Positions 1 to 7,339 of a stretch of DNA of 64,000 nt are shown here, in pieces (position 1 is the stretch's first letter; each line of letters starts with the position of its first letter). The stretch covers positions 1-64,000 of the forward strand of contig JAJXZW010000011.1 in assembly GCA_021779855.1 (NCBI GenBank). Direction: 5' to 3'. The position numbers and the translations under genes were made by a program. The notes beneath the pieces are model-generated. The model was not told the origin of the DNA, did not search any database, and worked only from the letters and a program-made list of their open reading frames with translations. Source of the DNA: Actinomycetes bacterium. Its GTDB lineage: Bacteria > Actinomycetota > Acidimicrobiia > Acidimicrobiales > RAAP-2.

Positions 1-59
1 CCGGCGAGCATCCGCTCGCAGGCCTCGCGCCGCAGGGTGGCGGGGTGGTGCCGTGGCAT
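1..59 (-). CDS. IS3-like transposase (OrfA), N-terminal fragment at window edge
   Basis: The reading frame opens at ATG 59 on the minus strand and runs off the left edge of the window, giving about 19 residues that begin MPRHHPATLRREACERMLAG. A strong AGGAGG ribosome site (70-65) sits 5 nt before the start. The short basic start followed by a helix with REACERML resembles the helix-turn-helix OrfA proteins of IS3-family elements, but only the first helix is visible. The adjoining 1.5 kb is full of broken genes, which fits an insertion-sequence border. The family call is an inference from a very short stretch. Confidence 0.4.
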   Translation of the reverse strand, partial: MPRHHPATLRREACERMLA

Positions 60-142
60 GTCTACCTCCTGGTAGATCACGGCCAATTTGTCATATGAGT
101 GGTCCCGCAAACGGGGTCAAGGTCAACGCGCCCGGCTGACCC

Positions 143-535
143 TCACGCCCTCCGAGCCGAGAGGTCGGCCGCCTCGACGACCCGCGTGGCGCGCGGCGAG
201 TGGCGGGTCGCCGCCCACGGGGGCGTCGGCCGGGAGCCTCGCCACGGCGGGGTACTCCGCGTCGCGCAGGTTCGCCCCGCCGTTCGCCACGGCGAGGCCC
301 GACGCGGCGCACCGCGAGACGCGGTCACCGAGCCGGCGGATCTTCACCGCGGTCATCCGCTCGTGCCGTTCGAGCGCGGCTCGCTCGCGAGACCCTCCCG
401 CGTGCGCGCGAGCACGATCGCCCGGGCGTCGCTGCGCGGGGCATTGGGTGCGACCAACTGGAACGTGCCGCTCGGCGTGATGCCCTCGTCGACGAGGCGC
501 GCGAGGGTCGCGGGGTCGACGGCGAGTCGTCTCAT
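143..535 (-). pseudogene. Decayed VapC-like PIN-domain toxin
   Basis: Read on the minus strand from ATG 535, the frame gives MRRLAVDPATLARLVDEG and then APNA and ARAIVLARTREG. After a frameshift near 360-390 it continues as MTAVKIRRLGDRVSR and LRDAEYPAVARLPADA with GGDPPLAAR. A second frameshift leads to the tail RVVEAADL, ending at 143. Joined up, the pieces follow the VapC-type PIN layout: an N-terminal V/A-D strand, the central helix, the D-x-x-Y-x-A-x-A motif and the late GDP-x-L-A motif. No intact frame covers the domain, and no antitoxin gene is seen upstream. Probably a dead toxin gene. Confidence 0.6.
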
Positions 536-656
536 CGACGGACCGTACCCCTGACCCTCGACGTCAGGGGCGGTCGAGGCGCGCCGACGCGCCCGGTCCG
601 GCCGTGTCGTGACGTGCGGGCCGCGTGGCGCGACCTCGCCGGCGGGGACCGCGCTG

Positions 657-1077
657 CTAGCCCGGGAGGAAGGAGGACGTCGTCGTGGGCGTGATGTCGA
701 TGGCGGTGGTAGTCGTCGACGTCGTCGTGCTCGTCGTCGTGGGGAGCTCCATCACCGTGCGCTGGATGGCGTTATAGCTGGAGCTGAAAGAGCGCCGTCT
801 GACCGGCGTCGCCGGTCCACACGTCGCTCGGCACGCGAAGGTCCTTGAGGGAGATCGTGAAGGCGGTGGCGCCCGCTGGGCCGACCGCCCTCGGCGGGGG
901 CGTGATGCGCAGTATCGCCGCTCTCTAGGCGTGTCCGGACACGGCGTCGGCGAGGAGCGCCGGGGCTGTACTGGTCGAGGGGACGGGTGACCTCGAGGGT
1001 GAACGGGGCGCGGAACGTGAGGCCCCTCGAGGAGACGGCCTGATCCGGGGTCGGCGAGGGCGAGCCCGTGCCCGTGA
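657..1077 (-). pseudogene. Frameshifted remnant of a secreted protein with Thr-rich C-terminus
   Basis: Three consecutive minus-strand pieces in different frames read like one protein. Piece 1, about 1077-955, contains VTGTGSPSPTPDQAV and LTFRAPFTLEVTRPLDQYSP. Piece 2, 914-777, contains ILRITPPPRAVGP, ATAFTISLKDLRVPSDVWTG and QTALFQLQ. Piece 3, 776-660, contains YNAIQRTVMELP and a tail of TTTS repeats ending SSFLPG before a TAG stop. The Thr-rich tail resembles the Thr linkers in two intact exported proteins of this window. More scraps may lie upstream (GILVVTDD near 1250). Family unknown; at least two frameshifts. Confidence 0.5.
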
Positions 1078-1592
1078 CACCCCGTCAAAACGACGTGAGC
1101 GGGCGGCCGGCACCAGGCCCCCTCGCACCGGGCCGCCCTCGATGGCCAGTGACAGCGCGGGGGTGTCCAGGTGGGCTCGGCGGTCTCGACCCGCTCTCGT
1201 GGACGAGGCGCGCGAGGGCCGCGCCCAGGGTCGTCGGTGACGACGAGGATGCCCGCGCTCAGCGCGGTCCTCGCCGTGGGCCCGGGTCGGAACAGTCTCG
1301 TTCGCGTGGTCACGCTCGAGGCCCCTCCTGTTGGACCGTTGCGCTGCGACTCGGTTGGGGAGTGGCGCGGGCGGCGGCGGGACCTCGTGGCGGTCCCCGA
1401 GGTGCTGGGAGCGACGCGACCCGGGGACCCGGGCAGCCTGAGGACGGGGCCAGCCCGCTCGACGATCGACCCGGCCGTGCCGGTCGAGCGGCGTCACCGC
1501 GGGTCGCTACCGCCGGCGAGTGGGTGGCCACCCGGGCGGTGGCACGGGGTCGGATCGGCTGCCCTAGCGTGGGGCACGAGAGCGGAGGTGAC
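1078..1592. other. Non-genic stretch, probable gene debris
   Basis: No frame here reads as a whole protein. Minus-strand fragments such as ALSAGILVVTDD and LGAALARLVHE suggest that the decayed secreted-protein gene extended into this stretch. A TAGCGT -10-like box at 1565-1570 precedes the enoyl-CoA hydratase-like gene. Nothing else can be supported. Confidence 0.35.
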
Positions 1593-2381
1593 GTGGGCGA
1601 GTACCGCACCGTGTTGGTCGAACGCGAGGGGCCGACGACGACGCTGTGGCTGAACCTGCCCGAGCGGCTCAACGTCCTCACCCGCGAGATGATGGAGGAG
1701 CTGACCGACGCCTTCGTGGCGGTCGCGTCGAGCGACGCGACGGGCGTCGTGCTCGGGGCGAAGGGCCGGCTGTTCTGCGCCGGGCACGACTTCGGGGAGA
1801 TGGCCGGGCGCGACGCGGCCGAGGTCCGCGGGCTCTTCGACACGTGCGAGCGGCTCATGCGCGCGATTCGTGCGACGCCCCAACCCGTCGTCGCCCGGGT
1901 CCACGCGCTCGCGACGGGTGCGGGCTGCCAGCTCGTCGCCACGGCCGACCTCGCCGTCGCGAGCGAGGGTGCGACCTTCGCGACCCCGGGCGGGCACGGG
2001 GGGCTCTTCTGCACCACGCCGCTCGTGGCGGTGGGCCGGGTGGTCGGGCGCCGGCGCGCGCTGGAGATGGGCCTGAGCGGCGATGCCATCGACGCCGCCA
2101 CCGCTCTGGCGTGGGGACTCGTGAACCGCGTCGTCCCCGACGACGACCTCGACGAGGCGACCGCCGCGCTCGTGGCCCGGGTGACCCGGGGGGGCGTCGA
2201 GTCCAAGGCCATCGGCAAGCGGACCTTCTACCAGCAGATGGACCTCGGGGTGGAGGACGCCTACGGGCTCGCGACGGCCGTCATGGCGGAGGCCGCCCTG
2301 GGGGCCGAGGCCCAAGAGGGCATCGCCGCCTTCCTGGAGAAGCGGCCGCCGGACTGGTCGGCGGCCCGGGGGCGGCGCTAG
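1593..2381 (+). CDS. Enoyl-CoA hydratase/isomerase-family protein (ECHDC3-like)
   Basis: A 262-residue crotonase-fold protein. GTG 1593 is chosen because GGAGG (1584-1588) lies just upstream; the longer frame back to 1068 runs through debris. The oxyanion-hole region is visible as GRLFCAGHDFGEM (58-70) and ATGAGCQLVATADL (107-120). In true hydratases a catalytic Glu follows the G-G/A-G-x turn; here it is Gln113, and the second Glu region reads GLFC (137-140). Both acidic catalysts therefore appear absent, as in ECHDC3-type homologues, and hydratase activity is doubtful. It ends in a CTAG shared with the convergent tetR gene. Confidence 0.85.
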   Translation: MGEYRTVLVEREGPTTTLWLNLPERLNVLTREMMEELTDAFVAVASSDATGVVLGAKGRLFCAGHDFGEMAGRDAAEVRGLFDTCERLMRAIRATPQPVVARVHALATGAGCQLVATADLAVASEGATFATPGGHGGLFCTTPLVAVGRVVGRRRALEMGLSGDAIDAATALAWGLVNRVVPDDDLDEATAALVARVTRGGVESKAIGKRTFYQQMDLGVEDAYGLATAVMAEAALGAEAQEGIAAFLEKRPPDWSAARGRR

Positions 2382-2971
2382 CGCGTCGCCGCCACCGGCG
2401 GTCGCAGGCCGTCGAGGACCATCCCCACGAGGCGGTCGCACTGCTCGCGAGTGAGCGACGCGCTCGTGCACATCGGGCCGAGGAGCCCGAAGACCTCGTC
2501 GCCGGTCACGTCGGCGCGCACGACCCCAGCACCCTGGCCGCGCTCGACGACGAGGCGGATGGCCGCCTCGAGGCGCTCCCGGGCGTCGCAGCGGAGCTCG
2601 GGGTTCTTCTCGAACGCCTCGCGCAGCTCGGTGAGGAACCGACGCTTGCCGAAGGCGTAGGTGACGAAGGCGTGCAGGAAGCTGTCGACCGCCTCCCAGG
2701 GGGTCATCGTGGCGACGTCGCGCTCGGCGACGGCCACCACCTGGTCCACGTCGTCGCGGTAGACGGCCTCGACGACGTCGATGCGCCGGGGGAAGTGGCG
2801 GTACAGGGTGCCGACGCCCACCCCGGCGCGCTTGGCGATCGCCTCCATGGAGGTGTCGCCCTCCTCGTCGAAGAGCTCGCGGGCCGCCCGGAGCAGGAGG
2901 TCGTGGTTGCGCCGGGCGTCGGCGCGCTGGGGCCGGCCCGGGCTCTCGGCCCGCTCGTCCTGGATGGTCAT
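2378..2971 (-). CDS. TetR/AcrR-family transcriptional regulator
   Basis: A 197-residue repressor with an N-terminal helix-turn-helix (SMEAIAKRAGVGVGTLYRHF) and a variable ligand-binding C-terminal half. ATG 2971 is preferred to GTG 2977 because the GGGAGG box (2984-2979) is 7 nt before ATG but only 1 nt before GTG. It is transcribed divergently from the MFS exporter gene at 3078, and the shared intergenic region holds two operator-like repeats around a TATAAT box. The natural inference is that it represses the exporter and itself and is released by an exported compound. The ligand is unknown. Confidence 0.9.
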   Translation of the reverse strand: MTIQDERAESPGRPQRADARRNHDLLLRAARELFDEEGDTSMEAIAKRAGVGVGTLYRHFPRRIDVVEAVYRDDVDQVVAVAERDVATMTPWEAVDSFLHAFVTYAFGKRRFLTELREAFEKNPELRCDARERLEAAIRLVVERGQGAGVVRADVTGDEVFGLLGPMCTSASLTREQCDRLVGMVLDGLRPPVAATR

Positions 2972-3010
2972 GGCCACGCCTCCCGCGCACCCGACGGGGG
3001 TGCACTAAGT

Positions 3011-3048
3011 GGAGGGACCCTCCGTATAATAGACGGAGGAACCTTCCG
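3011..3048 (+). promoter_or_regulatory. Twin TetR operator flanking a TATAAT -10 box
   Basis: GGAGGGACCCTCCG (3011-3024) and GGAGGAACCTTCCG (3035-3048) are near-identical copies 24 bp apart. The first contains a perfect palindrome, GGAGGG-A-CCCTCC. Between them lies TATAAT (3025-3030), a consensus -10 box for the exporter gene; on the other strand TATTAT could serve the tetR gene. No good -35 box is visible. Placing repressor sites on both sides of the -10 box would block both promoters. Confidence 0.75.
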
Positions 3049-3077
3049 GTTCCATGGTACCCCCAGAAAGGTCGTTC

Positions 3078-4592
3078 ATGTCCACCGCCGTCACCTCGCC
3101 CACGGCCCCGGCCCGTGGCGCGCTCGGGCGCCTCCTGGCCCGGCCCTCCGTATACCTCCTGATCATCCTGGCTGCCCAGCTGATGGTCGTCCTCGACGGG
3201 ACGATCGTCAACGTGGCCCTGCCCCACATCCAGGCCAGCCTGGGCTTCTCGGGGACCGGGCTGTCGTGGGTCCTCAACATCTACGTCCTCGCCTTCGGTG
3301 GGCTGCTCCTGCTCGGGGCCCGTGCGGGCGACCTCCTGGGCCGGCGCCGGGTCTTCCTCGTGGGGCTCGCCCTCTTCACGCTGAGCTCGATGCTCGGTGG
3401 GCTCGCCACGAGTTCGACCACGCTGCTCGTCGCGCGGGCCCTCCAGGGCGTGGGCGCGGCCCTCGCGGCGCCGTCGGCGCTCTCGCTGCTCACCGCGGCC
3501 TTCGCCCCCGGGGCGGCCCGGGTGCGGGCCCTCGCCATGTACACCGCGGTGTCGGCCGCGGGCGGGGCCATCGGGCTGGTCGCCGGGGGGCTCTTGACCG
3601 AGCTCGTCTCGTGGCGGTGGGTGATGTTCGTCAACGTGCCGATCGGCGTCGTCGTCGCGCTGCTCGCGCGCGCCGTGGTCGCTGAGACCCCCGTGCGCAC
3701 CGGCCGGCTCGACGTCGCCGGCGCCCTCACGTCCACCTTCGGCATGACCGGACTCGTGCTCGGCCTGGTCGAGGCCGGCGCGTCGGGCTGGGCGAGCGCC
3801 GCGACGCTCGTCCCGCTGGTCGCCGGCGTGGCGCTGCTCGTCGCCTTCGTACGGGTCGAGGGCCGCGCGGCCGAGCCCATCGTGCCGCTGCGACTGCTGC
3901 TCGGGGTGACCCGCTCGAGCGCGAACGTGGCGCGCGGGCTGATCTACGCGGGGATGTTCGGCGTCTTCTTCTTCCTCACCCAGTTCCTCCAGGAGGTCCA
4001 GGGCTACTCGCCCCTGCGCGCCGGGCTCGCCTTCTTGCCGATGCCCGTGTCGATCTTCCTCGTCTCCCAGCTCACGAGCCGGGTGCTGGTGCGTCGCTAC
4101 GCCCCGCGCACGATCGTGCTCGTAGGCGCGGCGCTCGTAGGCGCGGGGCTGCTCGTGGCCTCGCGGATCGTCCCGACCTGGAGCTACCTCGACGTGGCCG
4201 GGGTGCTCGTGCTCATCGGCTCGGGCTCGGGGCTGTCGTTCGTGACGCTCACCTCGCTCTCGCTCGAGGGCGTCGCCCCGGCCGACGCCGGCGCGGCCTC
4301 GGGTCTCGTCAACGTCTCCCAGCAGCTCGGCGCGGCCCTCGGGCTCGCGGTGCTGGTCAACGTCTTCGCGACGGCGACCGGCCACGCGCAGTTCGGCGGC
4401 CCGACCGACCCGGCCGCGGCCGCGCGCCGGCTGGACACCCTGGTGCACGGACTGCACGTCGCCTACGGCGTCGGGTCGCTCTTCGCCCTGGCGGCGGTGG
4501 GGCTGGTCGCCACGACCGGCCGCAGCCGTCGTGACGACGCGGACTTCGACCTCTCCTTCGAGGACGAGGCCCTCGCGGAGCTGGCCGGCTAG
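3078..4592 (+). CDS. MFS drug exporter, DHA2 family (14 TMS)
   Basis: A 504-residue inner-membrane major facilitator. ATG 3078 has AGAAAGG (3065-3071) 6 nt upstream; an in-frame ATG at 3054 lacks a comparable site. The motif LDGTIVNVALPHIQ in the first transmembrane segment and GARAGDLLGRRRVF in the loop between segments 2 and 3 are typical of the EmrB/QacA (DHA2) proton-antiport branch. The C-terminus is acidic and cytoplasmic. Divergent from tetR with an operator between them, so probably induced by its substrate. The substrate cannot be read from sequence. Confidence 0.92.
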   Translation: MSTAVTSPTAPARGALGRLLARPSVYLLIILAAQLMVVLDGTIVNVALPHIQASLGFSGTGLSWVLNIYVLAFGGLLLLGARAGDLLGRRRVFLVGLALFTLSSMLGGLATSSTTLLVARALQGVGAALAAPSALSLLTAAFAPGAARVRALAMYTAVSAAGGAIGLVAGGLLTELVSWRWVMFVNVPIGVVVALLARAVVAETPVRTGRLDVAGALTSTFGMTGLVLGLVEAGASGWASAATLVPLVAGVALLVAFVRVEGRAAEPIVPLRLLLGVTRSSANVARGLIYAGMFGVFFFLTQFLQEVQGYSPLRAGLAFLPMPVSIFLVSQLTSRVLVRRYAPRTIVLVGAALVGAGLLVASRIVPTWSYLDVAGVLVLIGSGSGLSFVTLTSLSLEGVAPADAGAASGLVNVSQQLGAALGLAVLVNVFATATGHAQFGGPTDPAAAARRLDTLVHGLHVAYGVGSLFALAAVGLVATTGRSRRDDADFDLSFEDEALAELAG

Positions 4593-5040
4593 CCCCGGCC
4601 CCCTCGCCGCGCCCGGGGACCGGGCGCGCCGAGGGATCGTGGGCTGGGGGACCGTCGTCGTCACGGTCGACGTCAGGCAGACGGAGGCGGCGCCGAAGGT
4701 CGTCCGGTCGGTGCCGATCGGCCCGCCGACCGCCGGGACGGTCGGGGTGGAGGCCGTTACTCTCTCGGGGGCTCTCGAAGGGGACTCGGATCGTGCCGTT
4801 GGCGCTGCGCACGCCCGAGAGCCGGTGGACGAGGTCCCAGGGCCAGCTCGGGCACCGGGACTCGCCGTCGGCCGTCGAGGGCAGACCGTGACTCCGGGAG
4901 GGCACGGCGTCGTGACGGCGGCGTCCTCGGCGGAGCGCCGCCCCTCGTCGTCGAGCCGGCCCGCCGCGTGGTCGGGGCGGAACCGGGAGCGGAGCGCGGT
5001 CCCGCGCCGGCGCCGTCCGCCGCGCGCCGACGCCCTGGGG
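4593..5040. other. Gene-free GC-rich stretch
   Basis: No convincing gene. Minus-strand scraps such as VTASTPTVPAVGGPIGTD followed by TTFGAASVCLTSTVTTTVPQ look like pieces of an exported Thr/Ser-rich protein, but they cannot be joined into a frame with a start. It may be debris similar to that at 657-1077. Confidence 0.25.
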
Positions 5041-5481
5041 CTAGTCGTCGAACTTGGTCTCGCAGCCCGAGCAGAACGTCTGGCCCGGCAGGCGCAGTTT
5101 GCCGCAGACCGGGCAGTAGCCGACGCCCCCCGCCAGGGGCGCTTCGGTGACCCCGGCCCCGCCACGCCCGGTGACGTACTTGTTGTTGTACGCCTTGGTC
5201 GGGTAGGCGAGCAGCACCAGCGCCCAGGGCCAGATGAGGATGGTGAGGGCCCACCAGCCCGAGCGACCGGCGTCGTGGTGGCGGCGCACCATCACCGCGA
5301 GGCTCGGGACGAGCACAACGAGCGAGTAGAGGGTCGAGCCCACCGCCGAGTGGGCCGAGCTCAGCACCACCGAGACGACCACGTTGAACAGGACGAACCA
5401 CCAGTACTCCGGCCGGGTCGCGGCGCCCCGGAAGTCGGCGTACTTGGTGAAGCAGGTGCGCACCGCCTGAACTGGTCCCAC
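5041..5481 (-). CDS. DUF805 membrane protein with C-terminal zinc ribbon
   Basis: A 146-residue protein. The N-terminal part (5-100) is a DUF805 domain: CFTKYADFRGAATRPEYWWF, about three transmembrane segments and the RRHHDAGRSGWW motif before the last helix. The last 25 residues carry CPVC...CSGC (Cys123, 126, 137, 140), a rubredoxin-like zinc knuckle seen as an add-on in many actinobacterial membrane proteins. GTG/ATG context is ordinary. DUF805 function is not established. A single gene facing away from sqdB. Confidence 0.85.
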   Translation of the reverse strand: MGPVQAVRTCFTKYADFRGAATRPEYWWFVLFNVVVSVVLSSAHSAVGSTLYSLVVLVPSLAVMVRRHHDAGRSGWWALTILIWPWALVLLAYPTKAYNNKYVTGRGGAGVTEAPLAGGVGYCPVCGKLRLPGQTFCSGCETKFDD

Positions 5482-5626
5482 GGGCCCTCCTCGGGCGACA
5501 CCCTAGCCAAGGCCGACCCGCGCGCCGGGCACACGGGACCGGCCGGGGGCCGGGGGTAGAGTCGGGAGGCGCCGTCGTCCGCCCGCGGGACGGGCCGCGA
5601 CCGGCGACGACACGGCTAGGAGAGTC

Positions 5627-6823
5627 ATGAAGGTTCTGGTCCTCGGTGGAGACGGCTTCTGCGGGTGGCCCACCTCGTTGCACCTGTCGGACATCGGCCA
5701 CGACGTGACGATCGTCGACAACCTGAGCCGCCGGATGATCGACATCGAGCTCGAGGTCGAGTCGCTGACGCCCATCCGCCCGATCGGCGAGCGCCTGGCG
5801 GTCTGGCGGACGCTCGCCGGCAAGGAGATCGGGTTCGTCAACCTGGACCTGGCCGAGGAGTACGACCGGCTCGAGGCCCTCATCCGCGACCTCGCGCCCG
5901 ACGCGATCGTCCACTTCGGCGAGCAGCGGGCCGCCCCCTACTCGATGCGCTCGGTCGCGGCCAAGCGCTACACCGTCGACAACAACGTGCGCGCGACCCA
6001 CAACGTGCTGGTCGCGGTGGTGGCCTCGGGCCTCGACGTCGCCGTCGTGCACCTGGGCACGATGGGCGTCTACGGCTACGGCTGGTCGGGCTCGGCCCCG
6101 ATCCCCGAGGGGTACCTCACGGTGAAGGTCCCCACCCCCGACGGCGAGATCGACCGGGAGATCCTCCACCCGGCCAACCCCGGCTCGGTGTACCACATGA
6201 CCAAGACGCTCGACCAGCTGCTCTTCGCCTTCTACGCGAAGAACGACCGGCTGCGGGTCACCGACCTCCACCAGGGGATCGTCTGGGGGACCCAGACGCC
6301 CCAGACGGCGCTCGACGAGCGGCTCATCAACCGCTTCGACTACGACGGCGACTACGGCACGGTCCTCAACCGCTTCCTCATGCAGGCGGCCATCGGCCAC
6401 CCGCTCACCGTGCACGGCACCGGCGGCCAGACGCGGGCCTTCATCCACATCCGCGACACCGTGCGCTGCATCCAGATCGCCCTGGAGAACCCGCCGGCCA
6501 GCGGGGACCGGGTCAAGGTCTTCAACCAGGTGACCGAGACCCACCGGGTGCGCGACCTCGCCGAACTCGTCTCCAGGCTGACCGGGGTCGACGTGGCCTA
6601 CCTGCCCAACCCGCGGGTCGAGGCCGACGAGAACGAGCTCAACGTCGAGCGCGAGCAGTTCGTGGCGCTCGGCCTCGACCCGACGTTCCTCTCGGAGGGT
6701 CTGCTCGAGGAGGTCCGCGACGTCGCCTCGCGCTACAAGGACCGGGCCGACACGAGCAAGATCGTGGCCCGCTCGGTGTGGCGCCGTGGGATGGAGGTCG
6801 CGCCCGACCTCGTGATCCGCTAG
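5627..6823 (+). CDS. sqdB: UDP-sulfoquinovose synthase (SQD1/SqdB family)
   Basis: A 398-residue extended SDR enzyme that makes UDP-sulfoquinovose from UDP-glucose and sulfite, the head-group donor for the sulfolipid SQDG. The match to plant and cyanobacterial SQD1 is unusually clear: GGDGFCGWPT (8-16) in the NAD-binding turn, HFGEQRAAPYSM (96-107), GTMGVYGYG with Thr145, YHMTK with Tyr189 and Lys193, RFDYDGDYGTVLNRF and GHPLTVHGTGGQTR. Thr145, Tyr189 and Lys193 are the expected catalytic triad. AGGAGAG lies 6 nt before ATG. No SqdX/SqdD-type glycosyltransferase is adjacent, so the lipid-forming step must be encoded elsewhere if it exists. An S-layer or glycoprotein sulfosugar role, as for archaeal Agl3, is the alternative. 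Confidence 0.9.
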   Translation: MKVLVLGGDGFCGWPTSLHLSDIGHDVTIVDNLSRRMIDIELEVESLTPIRPIGERLAVWRTLAGKEIGFVNLDLAEEYDRLEALIRDLAPDAIVHFGEQRAAPYSMRSVAAKRYTVDNNVRATHNVLVAVVASGLDVAVVHLGTMGVYGYGWSGSAPIPEGYLTVKVPTPDGEIDREILHPANPGSVYHMTKTLDQLLFAFYAKNDRLRVTDLHQGIVWGTQTPQTALDERLINRFDYDGDYGTVLNRFLMQAAIGHPLTVHGTGGQTRAFIHIRDTVRCIQIALENPPASGDRVKVFNQVTETHRVRDLAELVSRLTGVDVAYLPNPRVEADENELNVEREQFVALGLDPTFLSEGLLEEVRDVASRYKDRADTSKIVARSVWRRGMEVAPDLVIR

Positions 6824-6865
6824 GCCATCGCCCGGCGGGCGCCCGGCCCGTGTGAGGATGGGTCG

Positions 6866-7336
6866 ATGCCCCACTCCTCGATCTACGAGTACGTCCGCCA
6901 CCCGCGCGCGGCCGAGTTGCGCGCAGGGCGGCCGGTCAAGACCTCCGACCTGCGCCGGCCCCGCAGCGACAGCTGGGTCGCCCGGCTGAACTCGAAGGTC
7001 GGCCTGCGGGTGACCCTGATCGTGGGCACCATGTGGTGCGCCTACCTCTTCAGCGTGATCGCCCTGGTGGCGCTGCCCTCCGCCTTCCACCAGGGCGTCT
7101 ACTACGTCGTGGTCTGGCTGAGCTCGAGCTTCCTGCAGCTGGTGCTGCTGCCGATCATCATCGTGGGCCAGAACATCCAGGCCGCGGCCGCCGACCGGCG
7201 CGCCGAGGAGACCTACAAGGACGCCGAGGCAGTCCTGAAGGAGGCCGAGGAGATCCAGAGGCACCTGCTCGCCCAGGACGAGGTGATCGCCTCGATCCTC
7301 ACCCGGCTCGAGGCGGCGGTCCCGCCGGCCGGCTAG
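6866..7336 (+). CDS. Conserved small membrane protein, DUF1003-like
   Basis: A 156-residue protein with a soluble N-terminus, two transmembrane segments (about 52-74 and 84-106: LRVTLIVGTMWCAYLFSVIA and LQLVLLPIIIVGQNIQ) and a charged coiled-coil tail (about 108-150). The VGTMWCAYLF and IIVGQNIQAAAADRRAE motifs are widely conserved in actinobacterial DUF1003-like proteins of unknown function. A GAGGAT -10-like box (6854-6859) ends 6 nt before ATG and there is no ribosome site, so it is probably leaderless. It converges on the double TetR gene with 3 nt between stop codons. Confidence 0.75.
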   Translation: MPHSSIYEYVRHPRAAELRAGRPVKTSDLRRPRSDSWVARLNSKVGLRVTLIVGTMWCAYLFSVIALVALPSAFHQGVYYVVVWLSSSFLQLVLLPIIIVGQNIQAAAADRRAEETYKDAEAVLKEAEEIQRHLLAQDEVIASILTRLEAAVPPAG

Positions 7337-7339
7337 CCG

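Noticed and set aside
1494-5165. A 1223-codon minus-strand open frame
   Set aside because: It covers ech, tetR and the MFS gene in the wrong frame and its translation is Arg/Gly/Glu-rich without domains; long shadow frames are expected at this GC.
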